A stretch of 15,115 bases of DNA from Smittium mucronatum (Eukaryota; Kickxellomycota; Harpellomycetes; Harpellales; Legeriomycetaceae): assembly GCA_001953115.1 (NCBI GenBank), contig LSSL01004895.1:1-15115 (forward strand), read 5' to 3'. Under the pieces are notes generated by a model. That model saw only the letters and a program-made list of their open reading frames with translations. It made no database searches and was not told the origin of the DNA. The position numbers and the translations under genes were made by a program. Position 1 is the stretch's first letter, and each line of letters opens with the position of its first letter. Shown piece after piece: positions 1 to 13,590 of the stretch.

Positions 1-3000
1 GGGCTATACTTGCCTCTCTAGTCTATAATAAACACATTATCAAAAGTAAGTGACACAAGAATTAAGTTTCTACTAAAACTCAAAAAAGAACACAAAGAGC
101 AAATGTAAATTAACTTCCAAAAAATCTTAACCACGATTTATGGAGTGGATGTAAGTAAATATTTGTGTAAAGGGCGAAAAATATTTCAAAAATTAAGCCT
201 ATCTAGTGGTTCAAAAAATAAATACAGAAAAGTCAAAAAAAATATTATAGTTTTTTTAAAAAAATGCCAGAATAGGCGAATTTAAAAGAATAATAAAAAA
301 CAAACTGATTTACTAATTCGGTTTTCCATATTAGAAAATATGATTTTCCTTAGTTTTTTTAAACAAATAAAATTTTAATTTATCTAAAAAAAAATTCTTT
401 AGACTAATCATACTTTCTGTTATCCTTTTTTTAAAAAAAAATTCTAGTGCAATTATCATCCTTATCGAAAAAAAACAAATTAAAGAGGTGGTTTGAAATT
501 TTGTAATATATCAAAAATGTTCGCATTTAGAACTTTTAACCCTTTTAAGGTATAAACTTCAAAGCTACATATATATTTTTTCAGATTCGATAAATTAGAA
601 TAAATTTAACAAGGAATCGATTTTGGAGTAAATTTAAAAAAAATTGAAACCCAAATTTAGTGAAGATGTTTATTATTCATTTTTATTTTTATATTATATG
701 ATTATTAAGCGTGTGTATTTTTTTATTGGTTAAAATAGCTTTTCAAATCATGTTATTGCCACTTTACACTTTTTTGGTAGAATAAAAAGTTCCATAGCTA
801 GCTATTTCTAGAAATTGGAGGTTTAAAACTAACTAAAACAGAAAAAAAAATTGTATAATGTGACCTAAACCAAAAAAATACATATAAAATATAATCGAAG
901 AGCCCACTTCGGCTTAAATTTTTGTGAATTAAAGGTTTTTTTTTTGAAATAAATCCCTTATATGTAAATTTTGATTAGTACTTGCTAATTTTAATTAGAT
1001 TTTTATGTAAGATGTTTTCATATAAATATTTTGGTTTAAAAAAGGAAAATAAAGGATTTTAAAGTTCGTATTTTCACATCAATTGTATAACTTTGGAGGA
1101 AACGGATACAAAAATTTTAGGAATAAAAATTTAGTAATTTTTTTTTTAATAAAATGGAATTTATAAATAAATAACAGCAGTAAATATAGATAGTAGTAAT
1201 ATTTCTGAGATTTGAGCAATTAATGAATACAAAAAAATCTTTAATTTTTATTTAATAAGATGGAATTTTCTAATCCATTTAAAAATTGTAGCCATAATTG
1301 CTATCTTTTCCACCCCAAGCTGAGCGCAAATCTCATTAAACATATTTCATATTATATGGTTGAAATTTACAGTATATTTAAGCCTGATAATTCCAAAAAT
1401 GATTTTTGAAGATATAAGTTTTTTATTATATCATTATATGCACAATAGGAGTTTTTTACCTTCAAAAAATATATCGGTAAAGTATTTGATAATTTTTTTC
1501 GAAAAATACGAAATCCAGTCTATAAGCTATCTCAATAAACCTTAGAAAATATATATCCTTATATAGAATCAAAATTTTCTAACCAATTAGCTAGATTCTT
1601 TAATTAACTTATTCAATAAACTATGAAATCAATTATGGAAAGAGTTTGGACTAGTTTTGTTTTAAATAAAAATAAAATGTATGTGATATTGATTTAATAT
1701 TCTGTTTCTGAGTCAAATAATATTGGAAATTTTTTTTGGCATATTTCTATTAAATAATTCTGAACCATAAACCAACTGTTTAGCCAATATAAAGTTAAAT
1801 AAATGATTTAATATATTATAATAAAAAACCTGTTATTGGTAGTAAAAAATTAATAGGGTTTGTGAATAATTTTTTGTATAAAAATTCTTTAAAAACACAT
1901 TTAATAAGGCTTTTTTGGAATTAAATAAAAAATCCTCTTCAAATTAAGATAAAATTAAAAAAATTGATAAAAAAAGAGATATTTTAAACAAAAACTAAAT
2001 TAAAAAAATCTATCCACGAAAGAAATTATATTATTTACCATATTTATGGTATTAAGAGTGAAAACAGAAAATTTTCCAAAGATTTTTTATGGATTCGATC
2101 ATTTAAATACATTTAATTCCATAAATAATTTGATTTTGGATGAAAGATAACATTTCTTTTTTTTGATTTTTTGTTAAATTTAAAATTATTTGCTAAAGAC
2201 ACTATTTAATGTGTTTCATAAAAAATATTAAGTAATTAACATCAAAATCATTCAATAAATAAAAGAATTTTCTTCAAAAAAGAATAATATCCTGTCTTTC
2301 GAAATATTAAAACGGTTTTATCGCCACACATTAAGCCTGGAAATAATATCTATATTCCCTGGAGTTGTATTTTTTAAAGAAAAATTCACATGTGTGTTTA
2401 TTTTGTAACAATATGTATCTTTTATACGCTTTTAAAAAAGCTTTACGTTTTTAAAATTTACCTCGAGTCTTATTTTGGAAAATTATAATGGAGATAGGAA
2501 TTTTTTTTTTCCAGAAGGAGCTCTCAATTTTTCGAAAAAAGCAATCAATTTAACTCCAAAAAGTAAAATCACCAGCTTTTTACGTAGCTAAAAAGGTGAG
2601 TTTAAAAATACATATCTGTGTATTCTGGCAAAAAAATGGAAATAAACGACAGCTTCCAAATAATTTGCGGGTTTATGTTCAAAAAAAGATTTTTTTAAGG
2701 CCAAATATCTACTAAAAGCTAGTATTCGGAATTTAATTTTTAGCCCTGGCGTCAAAAAAATCAAGTTTTATGAAGTATAATCTAGTTTAAAATCATAATA
2801 TTTTTTCAAATATCATATTTATATATTTACAAAAATTCTGATAACCAATTTAGAATTATCTTGACAATATAAATATCTTTAGCCCACAAAAAATAAAAAA
2901 TTGCAAGTTTCTAAAATGTTATTGCATATGATTGCTATGTTTTAGAGCTCATTAAACAGTTTTTTTTTAAGTTCTCGTAAAACATCAATTCCTTTAAATT

Positions 3001-5227
3001 TCTATATTTGGATCTTTATGTCCCTCTAAAAAGAATTTTTTTGTAGTAAAATTTGAAAAGAATTATGGTGAAAATAAAAATTTAATAAATATTAAATAAA
3101 TTTTCATTAAATTCAGAATTCAATTTTTTTTTAGAATTCTCCAAAATCGCCCCCATTTCAATTAATTTTTTTATTTACCTAATCTGGAAATAAAAATAAC
3201 AATATAAATATATTTATATTTATATCGAATCAATTAAATTTATTGGTATGCTTTTTTGTTCATATTTGTTTTTTAGTACAAAAAATTTCAATTTTTGAAC
3301 TTAGTTTCATTTTTTACAACTATAATGCTTCCTAAAAAATAATTTAATATTAAATATATATTAAATTTTAAAGCAATTTTTTAAAAATTGGCACACACAA
3401 CAAAAAATCAACGTTTTTTTAAATTGATTATTTTTTCAGCCTTTTTTTAATTTATTAACTTATTATTTTTGTAAATATTCACTTTAATATTTTTTTTTCT
3501 TAATTAATAAATCGGATAAATTAATTTTAATAACCGTTTTAATCCTTTTTATATTATCATATTTTGTTTCAAATACCCCAGAAGTTGAAAGATGGTATTT
3601 TTTTATTGGATATACAAATATACGTGAAAAAATTATAAAATTATAAAACACGTCAAAAATAAAACCAGTATAAATAAAACCGATCTTTAAAAAGTCCAAA
3701 AAGGTTTTTAATATTTTTTCATAGATGGCATACATATAAATTCAAAATAATTAATATTAATATACTAATTTATAGAATAAAATCCTATTTTACTTAATTT
3801 AAATATAACGTTGTTTTATTTTGCGCTAATTTGTTCCAAATTTTAAAATTTCATTAATTTTTTTAGATCTAATCATTTTTATTCAAATAAAATTTAAAAA
3901 AATCTGGAAATATCTTTTAACTTTTAGCCGATTTTATTTTTTTACTAAACCAATATATAATTATTATTATAAAAAACTCTTAGTAAACCTAATGTTTTTG
4001 CATAAAATTTCGGTGCTAATATATCTATTTATACTTGATTAACCCCTTATTTAATTTTTTTTATTTGAGTCGTAATCTAAATGTTCCTATTTCAAATATT
4101 GTGACGATTTTTCCATATTTTAATAAAAAGCCCCAAATGTAATATACTATTTTTTATTGTGTAGAAAAATTTGGATAAATTTCAATATAAAGGGTCAATT
4201 TAAGATTTCCTATTCACGAATATGGTTTGATTTCATTGAAATGAAACCGATTGTTTTTAGAAAATGCCGACTATATGTATCAGGTTAAAATGGATAAATT
4301 TTTTGTAAATCGAACTTAATAAAATTTTCCAATATAACTAAGTTATATTTTTTCTTTATTATTTTTATTGTTGTGTAAAATTTCCTAGTGGTTCTAAATA
4401 ATTATTTTGATAAAATGACAAATTTTTATTTTTATTTGAAGAAATAGCGCTGAATTAACTTAGTTAATTAAAAAAATGTTAATAATCCAGGTAAAATTAT
4501 GAAAATATAAAAATATAAAACATTATTTATACACTTATGTGATTTTTTATATATTACAGCTACTAATTGATATACTATACTTGTAGCATTAGATAAAGGT
4601 GTTTATTTTCTATTCTTTTTGTGTTAATTTCACCTTTTTTATTGTCTGCAAAAGAATTAGTGGTTATTTTTTAAGTGAAAAAGTTAATTATATAAATTTA
4701 TAAGAGAGATTAAGTTATAATAATATTAGAAATTTATCCAAATCACCAAGAGTTAAAATAATAAAGTATTTCAGACTCGGTTAATTGAAGATTTTCTTAG
4801 ATTTTTATGAAAATTAGAAATTAAATAATTCTGATTAGGAGCTGATCAAGCGCATCTCTTTAAAAAAAGAAGTTTATTTAATAAATTCTAAATACATAAA
4901 TGGATCTGGAGTAAAATTTAACTAAAATTTTAAATTTTTCTAAAAGTATTCATATAACCTTTTCTTATCATATTTCGAAAACCTTAATTATATTTCTGTC
5001 TTTAATTGATAAATGAGTTCCAATTTTGATTAAATTTTTTGTTTCTCGGGTTTCCTGAAAACCGGTATGAAATTTTCATTATTTATAAATTATTCCTCAA
5101 CTAATACTATTTTATTATGTTAATTTATAGTAAATATAAATATCCAATCCTATATAAATCATGTTACCAGCTTCGTACTTAGATGAAATTTCCGAAGGTG
5201 AAAATTATAGAAAAAATTAAGTCAATC

Positions 5228-5246
5228 TTTTTTTTTTTTTTTTTTT
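5228..5246. repeat. Poly(T) tract, 19 T
   Basis: An uninterrupted run of 19 T follows GTCAATC and precedes ATACC. It is the longest homopolymer noticed in the window. It could be a plain slippage tract or, read on the minus strand, the poly(A) tail of an old retroposed copy. No flanking target-site duplication or retroelement body was recognised, so the simple tract reading is preferred. Confidence 0.9.
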
Positions 5247-6103
5247 ATACCTTGATATAATAATTAATTATTGATATAGAAATTTAATTTAAAGGAATTA
5301 TCTATAGAATTTGTTTTTTTTAAAAATTTAGAGAGATATGATCTCGGGGTTAAAATAAGCTATAATTTTTAGTTTTAAAAATCCAAGTACAAAAAATTAC
5401 AAAAATAAAATGAGAATATGAAATAATGTATTTTCAAATTTTAATTATACACCAGTTTAGGGGGGAAATGGGAGTTTAAAATTTTTTTATTAAAAACAGG
5501 CTCTTTTGTTGATTTAATCGAAGTATTAAGCATTTCTGAGATTTTTTTAAAAAAATATACATCAATTTTCTAAAGATTTAATTCAAAATTAAGATAATTG
5601 CATTTGCTATTTATTTTGATTTTCTCTTCAGTGAATTAATAGTCTAAATACACAAATGTTAAATATACATGCCCTTATTGAGTAATTTTCTTGTAAAAAA
5701 ATTTAATCAATATTGGAATTAAATTAAAATTTAAATATTTTTTCTTAATATAATCCAAAACCACGCGACTAAGAATATAAATCGTTCGTTTATATGAGAT
5801 AAAGTTTATATTTGAATTTGAAAATAAAAATTAAAATGAATAAACCTTTTTAGTTTAAATTTCTAAATTAAAAACATGATGATATCTGCTATCCCATTTT
5901 TCAAAAAAAATATTTAGCATGATTTATTGGTTAAATGAGAATAGGTGAAACTAACTCTGTTTGGTAGTAAATAAATATAGCCAAAAACTCTACTATTGAT
6001 TAATTTAATAATCTTGGTATCCAAACTATATCAATTGAGCTTTAGAAAAAAAATTACATAATCATGGTAATGAATATATCTGAATCTGAATGAATTAAAT
6101 TTC

Positions 6104-6132
6104 GAAAATTGATTAATTTTAATCAATATTTC
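6104..6132. repeat. Short inverted repeat (about 13-bp arms)
   Basis: The perfect core is ATTGATTAA, then TT, then TTAATCAAT (6108-6127). The arms extend to GAAA on the left and TTTC on the right with one bulged A at 6128. It could form a hairpin. In DNA this AT-rich such arms can arise by chance, and no gene end lies next to it that would make it a terminator. Confidence 0.5.
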
Positions 6133-6448
6133 AACTTTAGAAAGCTGAAATTTTTTCAAATGGAATTTATAGCTATTTTATTTATATATAAAAAATTAGC
6201 ACATTTTCTTTTATTTTCTGATTTGTATCATAAGTTATTTTTAATAACTTCTCATAAATCTTTTTAAAAAATGTCATTTCTTTTTAGGAAATTTTATTGG
6301 CACCTGAATCACACTTAATATGCATTAATATTTTCAAAAAAACGATTTTTTATTATATTTTAGTGGGGTCAAATTTAATCTCTGCACTGATAATAGATCT
6401 ATTCATGGATGCAAATGACATAGATATTTTTTATGCGAAATAAATCCC

Positions 6449-6460
6449 TGTGTGTGTGTG
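6449..6460. repeat. TG dinucleotide microsatellite, 6 units
   Basis: Six TG units sit directly after AAATCCC. This is the only TG microsatellite noticed in a region otherwise dominated by A/T tracts. It is short and probably without function. Confidence 0.9.
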
Positions 6461-8642
6461 ATTATTTATTGGTGATTTTGAATATATTTATATTGTAAAT
6501 CATTTTTATCGACTAAAACAATCAATAATTTAATTAGCACCAAATAAAATAACTTTTGCTATTTCAAGAAAAAAATAGAAATAAAGGCATATTCTTGTGG
6601 ATATAGTTATAAAATTAGTTGGATTATATTGAACATTCTTAATTAAGAGTTCATTTTATACTTCAACTTGCTTGAGTGAAAAAAATTAAAGGTTATTTTT
6701 TACCTAATAAAATTTATGATTTTTTATAAAAAACTCGAGTTTCGCTAAAAGCCAATCAAATTCTTAATTAGGGTATTAGAAAAATGAAAGCCTTTTTTTA
6801 TTTTTCTCAAAAAAAAAATCTAAATTCAATTCAATTCAAAAAATTTATTGGATAAGTTTAATCGACGGATTAGCCACCGGAAGTGATAAATAAAAAACGA
6901 TCTCTTTATTAATAATTGCATATATCCTACCTATTAGTTAAATAAATAAAACTATTCTTAAAAGAAATCAATTTGTAGAATAAAGTATAAAACCATGGTA
7001 TTAATATCTAGTAACTTAGTTTTTATTAACCACAATGACGAGTGAATATAATGGGCTTAATTATAAATATGGAATAATTAAAATTAATAAAAAAATATTT
7101 ATTGAATATTATTCCAATACAACAAAATTTACAGCACCCCAATCTAAAAGTTTTTTTAAGTATATAAAGATAAAATATTTTTGGAAGTGGCTATTAACAC
7201 ACTTATCAAACTTTAGATATCCATAAAATATACAAATTTTTATCTAGTTGCTAAAAATAGGCATCAAATCATCCGCTTTGATTTTTAAAAATAAAAATTA
7301 AGTGTTTTTATTGATATATTATCTTGTATAAAATATTTTTGAGTAGCTATAAACTTTTATTATGCAATAAATTATCACTATTATCTGAAAATTGTATCTA
7401 AAAAAGTGGATTTAGATCTTATAGGGATCAAATAAACAAAAAATGAATAAAATTTACTTGAGGATCATATCCAAATATGCACATATATTGTGGCTCAGCT
7501 TTTAAAATTTGTAAATTTCAGATAAAAAGAAAGTCATAATCAACATCATAAAATTATAGTTTTAAATTTACGAATTTAATTTTTAATGATGGTAAAAAAA
7601 ACCAATAAAATGATCCAAAGCCCCAGTTTTTCTAACAATTTTGGAATATAAAACAATTTAAAAAAAACAAATTTCGACTCAGAATATATATTAAAAAATT
7701 TTTAACGCCTAAATTACCGAAAAAATTTCTGCTTTTTTTTAAAATGGTATATATATTCATTTAAAAAACAAATAAATATGAAATAAATTTAATTTAAATT
7801 TAATTATATTTATTAAACGATAAGAAATGTGTATGAGCTTATATTAATTTATATAGATATTGTTATAATCAAAAAATCTATATTTATCCGAGCTTTTATT
7901 CTATTATTTGAAATTATAATACTTATTCCCCAAGTAATATCATTATTTAGAAACAATTAATGAAAATATATGCAATTATTATTTTTTTTAAACCCTATAA
8001 CAATAGATATTTTTACCCATAAATTTTTATATTCTGCTATTACAGAAAATAAAATGTGATACCCAAATATCTTATTATTCTATTTAGTTTTCGATAAAAA
8101 GTCAAGCATAAAAATTTTAATTTATAATTTTTACATAATAAAGTTATTGAAGCCTCTAAAAAATAACTATATCAATTTTCACAAAATTGAGTCAAAAAAC
8201 ATATTTTATATGATAGGATTCCCTGTAACAAACCTCTTTATGACTTATTTTCCCAAAAATACAGAATTAATATACTCAGACTAGATAAGTATTTTTTGGC
8301 AGATTAATAAGCCCAAAAATAGATGCTTTGTTGCTAGCAGTACTCTTGTGTTTTAAATAGATAAAGCTATTTTTTATTTGAAAAAAAAAAAATTATACAG
8401 AAGATTTAATCTCACTTTTTTTTTTATTTATTGCAAATATAAATTATTTCATTTCTGGATATCCCAGAAAATTAGTTTAATTCCCACTATTTAATAAAAA
8501 AAAACATTATATTTCATATAATTTTTTATTTTCCATTAGTTGGACCCTTAATGTATCATTTTTTATAAATTACATATAAAGCCCTCTCACCTAATTATCA
8601 TATTATATTTTTTTAGAAAATCAATACAAACAATTCGTCCTG

Positions 8643-8664
8643 TTTTTTTTTTTAAAAAAAAAAA
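8643..8664. repeat. T11A11 perfect palindrome
   Basis: Eleven T are followed directly by eleven A, giving a 22-base self-complementary sequence. It is the longest of at least five T-run to A-run junctions of seven or more on each side (others at 251-264, 426-441, 5542-5555 and 11325-11339). Poly(dA:dT) tracts are known to disfavour nucleosomes; any such role here is inference. Confidence 0.9.
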
Positions 8665-10191
8665 TCAGTTGAATTATACATGGAATTTACAAATCTTAAA
8701 CCAGATTAAATATGGTAAAGCTATTTCAAAAAAATTGAAACATAAATAAAGAGGCTTAGAAAGCCGCAATAGAGATGAATATTCATCCCGATATGATATT
8801 AATACAGACAAAGCTATAATCTCTTTCCAAAAATATTTGAATATGGAGAAAATAATAGTGTTATGCCCAATATTCGATAAAAAATTAGGATTTATATTAA
8901 GTTTTCTTGTTTTATGGAATTTTCCAGTGTCATATTGTAAATAAAAACTATATTTTTATGGATTAATTAGCTATGTATAACTCTAAAGAATAACTTTGGT
9001 ATTTATTTTTTGTACATATATTTTCAAATTTCACATTAGGCTATAAAATTATTTTGGATTATTAAAGCAAATTATTTATAATTTTAGTGTAAATTTTTTT
9101 GATATAAATGGTGTTTAACTCTATTATTATTTTTTTAAAATATGTCCAGGTTTAATTCAAAGACCACGCGGATTCAACAGTTATTTTGTTTTTTTTCGCA
9201 TTTTTTTTTTGTATAAACAGTATTGTCGATTTATTATTGACATGGAAACTCTTTTTTGCTTCATTATTTATAAATGGATTTCAATTGCTCTTTCTAATTG
9301 ATTTTTTGTGGTTTAAAAAATTATATATACTTTTCTATACTCTTTCATACTTTTTTTAAATAAAAAATTTAACCAATCAAAAAATTATAAGTAAATTTTT
9401 TTATTGCAAGAGTTAAATTATTAAATTCAAAACTAATAATAATAATTTCAATTTAAAAATTTAATTAAAAGGAGGAAAAGCTTATTCTGTCTCAAAAAAT
9501 TAGAAGTTAAATATAAAATCAATTGTATTTTTAATTTTACCGAAAACCACATTCTCAAAGAAGGTTTATCCCGGGGTAAATGATTCATTTTTTTTTTAAT
9601 ATTTTAAACTATTCTTTGGAAGAAATTTTTTAAAAGAACGATTTTTATAATTGAAAGTTAATTTTGAGTTTTAGTATAGTTTAAATTATTATTTTTGGAT
9701 TCCATGAAAGGATATTAAAAAAAACCGATATATGAAAAAGTATTATATTTAGTTTGACTTATTACAAAACTTGTGGATTTTTAAAAAATTATATTGATTT
9801 TTTATTTAATAAAATTAGTCCGACTTGATTTCAACTTTGCTATATATCCAAATTTCTGTAATTTAAAATGAATTTCAGCTTATAATTTGTAATACTATAT
9901 TTCAAAAGTTTTATTCCAATATCTAAAACTAGAAATATCTAATCGTAAAATATTTTGGATAAACTTTCTACTAAAACTAATCCCATCACAATCAATAAAT
10001 TATGGACCCATATTAACAGAGATTATTATTATTTTAAATAATTTTTAAGAAGCCTTATTAAATAATAATATTTATAATAAACCGGTAAATAATCTATCTG
10101 AATAGGATATAGTATTTTTATACCATCATATTTGTTAAATTATGCCAAAAACACCAGAAATGGAATAATTTATGAATGCGAAGAAAAAATA

Positions 10192-10203
10192 ATATATATA
10201 TAT
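10192..10203. repeat. AT dinucleotide tract, 6 units
   Basis: Six AT units follow an A-rich stretch. This is an ordinary short microsatellite in AT-rich DNA. Confidence 0.85.
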
Positions 10204-12600
10204 AAATAGAAATCTTATTTTTCGATATTCGTCACCACCACAATAAAATTTATTCTTTTTTATTTTTTTTCATCTTTTCTGCAAAATTTTTGATATGATT
10301 TCTAAGATTTGGCTCATTAAAATATTTTATAACAAAATTTTTTTGAATCAGAATCAACACCGCAATTTATAATCACCATTTTTTAAACTCCGATCGACGT
10401 ATGAGTTTGGAATAAATTTCTAGATATTATCAATTTAAAATCATTAAACGTAATCCATCTCCCCTAAGTACAATTTTCTCTGGCTTTACTGCCTATTTTT
10501 AAACCATTGTGGTCAGAGGTTGATATATTAATCCGTCTGCGATTTATTAATAAAACTAAAAATTATTTTTAGCAACTTGTAATAAATAATAATATTTGGA
10601 AATTCTCATATTGATTTGCTATCATTTTTATCAGTTTAAAAAAAATTTAAATCGTAATAGTAATTGCCAATTGGAAAAAATGATATAGGTTACCCGAAAA
10701 TCGTTAAAACCTTGATCTTTATGAAATTATTAGTAATGCGATTTTATTGATTCATTTTTTGTCGCTTTTTTATAAATCATATAAGAATTTCAAAGAGAAA
10801 ACCCATTTTAAATTATTTATTATTAAAAATTTAAATCTTATACAATAAAAATCTGACAGTTGTGGGTAGTTTGTATTTTAATTTTTCGATTAAGGAAAAA
10901 AAAAATTGTTTCGCACGAAACCATGATTCTGTTCAAATATTTCTTTATTTTTTGTGTTCCGCATTAACTCTATTTTTTACAAGTTTTATTTCAGGAATTA
11001 TCCATGAATTGGGCTGAAATGTAAAGAGATATAAATTTTCGTTTAATTTTTTTTCTTTATTTTTTACAACTTTTAATGGTCGAAAAATATATTATTTTCA
11101 TCTCGGGCTGTATTCTGCACAAATATGAATATTTTATTTATAAATAATTTATCAAATCTTAAAACTTTTTTGGAATATTGAATTTCAATATGATAGCATA
11201 GGTTGGGTATATGACCATTGATATCGTTGCCAAAATAGTATTTTTAAACTTTAAATCATCGCTTTTAGCATAATTAAAGATTAATCAACTTAAACTTTCA
11301 AGGAAATAAAATCATTATAGCTTATTTTTTTAAAAAAAATGTAATAAAAACAAATTTTATTCGTTGATTTTTTTTTTCAAAGCTCGGTAAAGTCGAATAT
11401 ACTAAAACTATTCATTCTGTGTATTTTTTTTGAATTCTAAATTTGTATTTTTCGAGTAAATTTTCTGTTGAAGATGAAATTTTGACCTAGCCTTTATACT
11501 AGTTTAAAGTATTTTTTCAAATACAAGCTGAATATATTTTTGATTCTCTTATTAATTTTTGGATATGGTTTTCGTTATTTTATAATGAAAAAATTGATGC
11601 TTTTTTTTGAACTTTTTTTTTAGATACCTCATCAGTTGAATGCTGAAAATTTACTTTTATGTACTCTTTATTTTATTGAAAATATCCTTGATACTTTTTG
11701 CTTTATTTAGCCGGAGATTTGTTTTTTTCTCATATAATTTGAGAATATCTTTAGTTTCACATCAATTTAGCTAGCAGATTCAGTCGCCAAATTATTAATT
11801 GGAGGTGTATAGCCGATATAACCTACGTCTTTTCTAAAATAAATCCAATATCCAAAGTTAAAATTTGTTTTTGTATTTATAGATACAATACATGGCACAC
11901 CTGAAGTTATTGACTTTTATCATAATTTTGCTGTTTTGAATTTCTAACCAAATTTATTAGTCCGTGAGACAAAAATTAATTTTATTTAGAATTTAGAAGT
12001 TTTAATGATTATCAGGACTTTCATTTTAATACTATAGTCTGTAACCTACTCTATCTATTCAATTATTGAATTGCTTAAAGGGAAAATATGAACGATCATT
12101 TTATGATTTTGATTTAAAAACTTTAGAAGAAAACGTCAGTAAAGATTTCTTGGAAAGTTTTTTTGAGAGTTTATTGAGATATTCCTTTATGATTTTTTGT
12201 TATTTACTATTCGGAATATTTTTTCAAAATTATTACAAGATCTTTTGCTTTCGGTATTTATTTTTGTAATATATTATTTTACTTCATACTGATATGAATC
12301 AAGATTTTTTTTTTTACCAGAGTTTTTTTATCTTTATACATTCTATAGATTTTGAGCCATTAAAATATGCATCTAAATTTTTTTTCTGCATAATCTATAC
12401 CCTTTTAAATCACATTAATATTAAAGATCGAGTTTATTAGAACAATATGTAAAAAAATGTTGTAATCAAATAATTTTGGTTACATGAGTACACTTAATTA
12501 TAAGTAATGGTTCAATCTGTTTTTTTTCTCGGGTTTCTGACATTGATTTTTGAAGAATAAATAAACTCAAATGGCTAAAAGACTTTTCGGGATTCTGATA

Positions 12601-12618
12601 ATATATATATATATATAT
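12601..12618. repeat. AT dinucleotide microsatellite, 9 units
   Basis: Nine uninterrupted AT units. A second tract of the same unit number lies at 13371-13388, about 770 bases downstream, but the flanks of the two do not match, so this is not a duplicated segment. Such tracts are self-complementary and length-variable. Confidence 0.9.
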
Positions 12619-13370
12619 TATTCTTAAAAATTATAGTTCCATAATATACACCAAGATAAAATTTAAAAAACATCACAATCTATTGGGAGGTGGGTTTTAT
12701 AAAACTTAGAGTCAGGAATGATTTATATTTTAAAATTCTAGAAAATAAAGTAGGTATATTGATATTCTTTGCTTCTTTGATAAAAAGGGCAAAAATATAG
12801 ATTTTTTTCATAAAAAAATGGTATGTGATTTTGGAATATATTAAAAAACATTAATCCTTGCATATATCAGATATAAATGAACATTAAATAGTAGCAAAAA
12901 TTATTTAAAGTAAGAGAGCTCAACTCTATTTAGCTGGAATTTGTTATAAATTCATCTTGGACTTTATATAAAGATTTCGAAAACAACTAAAAGATCTTGG
13001 AAGCTGGTAATAGAACATGGAAACTAATTAAAGGATCTTATGTTTGATAATTAATGATTGAAAAATATATACTATTTTGAAAATATATGCTAATTTAGAA
13101 ATGTGTTTTTTTTAAGGCTTTTTGCTTTTTATTCACGAAATCAGAAAAAATATACAAATTTTAGAAATAATAGACAGATCACATCTTTAATCGGCAAATT
13201 TTACTATAAAAATATTATAGGATATGATAAATATTTGATTATTTTTTCATTATATTTCTGAGAGGAGACATATTAAGCTAATTTTTTACCATCTTATTGG
13301 ATAATACCAAACGAAAATTACAAGCCAATAAAAATGGGTGAAGTGAATGAGATAGTTAATATATAAATGT

Positions 13371-13388
13371 ATATATATATATATATAT
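13371..13388. repeat. AT dinucleotide microsatellite, 9 units
   Basis: Nine AT units lie about 110 bases before the jump to higher GC that marks the left side of the retroelement. No repeat of the flanks or insertion-site duplication was recognised around it. Confidence 0.9.
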
Positions 13389-13590
13389 AAACTCTAAAGT
13401 ACGCCTATGTACTGTACTTATAATATTTTCTTTCGCAAAGGTAATCTAGCTGCTATAAAGATTTTCACTTTATTCAAAATTTATTTAGAAATTATTCAAA
13501 ACGATGGACCGAGAAGGGATCATACGGGTACAAATTCCCAAGACCAGGTCAAAGAGCTGACATAAATGGTTATAAAACTCCCTAGTGAAA

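Larger units (their letters stand above)
1..13498. other. AT-rich gene desert
   Basis: This stretch has roughly 15-30% GC per line by hand count (about one fifth overall) and is dense in stop codons in all six frames. I found no conserved protein motif, no tRNA B-box in a cloverleaf context, no rRNA-like block and no long direct repeat. Open frames of 60-83 codons at 1360-1545, 3484-3735 (minus), 7035-7226 and 12066-12269 are about as long as chance allows here, since stops should occur at about one codon in ten. Simple-sequence tracts and T/A homopolymer runs are scattered throughout. Plausible identities are an AT-rich isochore, heavily mutated old transposon remains, or pericentromeric DNA. 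The absence of genes is a fairly safe reading, but short or intron-rich genes with tiny exons cannot be excluded by eye. Confidence 0.7.

Noticed and set aside
898..916. Small GC island with GAAG...CTTC and AGCC...GGCT pairing
   Set aside because: The arms are only four to five bases long, the two pairings exclude each other, and no gene lies nearby that would use a hairpin or terminator.
1360..1545. 61-codon plus-strand frame
   Set aside because: It opens with TTG rather than ATG, is of chance length and has no recognisable motif.
3484..3735. 83-codon ATG-started open frame on the minus strand
   Set aside because: It is the longest frame in the desert, but about 0.5 frames of this length are expected by chance at this composition. 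The product is a low-complexity I/F/K/Y-rich chain with no recognisable motif.
5228..5246. T19 run as the poly(A) tail of a minus-strand retroposon
   Set aside because: No retroelement body or target-site duplication was recognised on either side, so it is kept only as a simple tract.
7035..7226. 63-codon ATG-started frame on the plus strand with CACAATGAC around the start
   Set aside because: The start context is acceptable, but the length is within chance expectation and the protein has AT-driven composition with no recognised domain.
12066..12269. 67-codon frame with a charged first half and hydrophobic second half
   Set aside because: It has no ATG start (it opens with TTG), and the hydrophobic half follows from T-rich codons. 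No family resemblance was seen.
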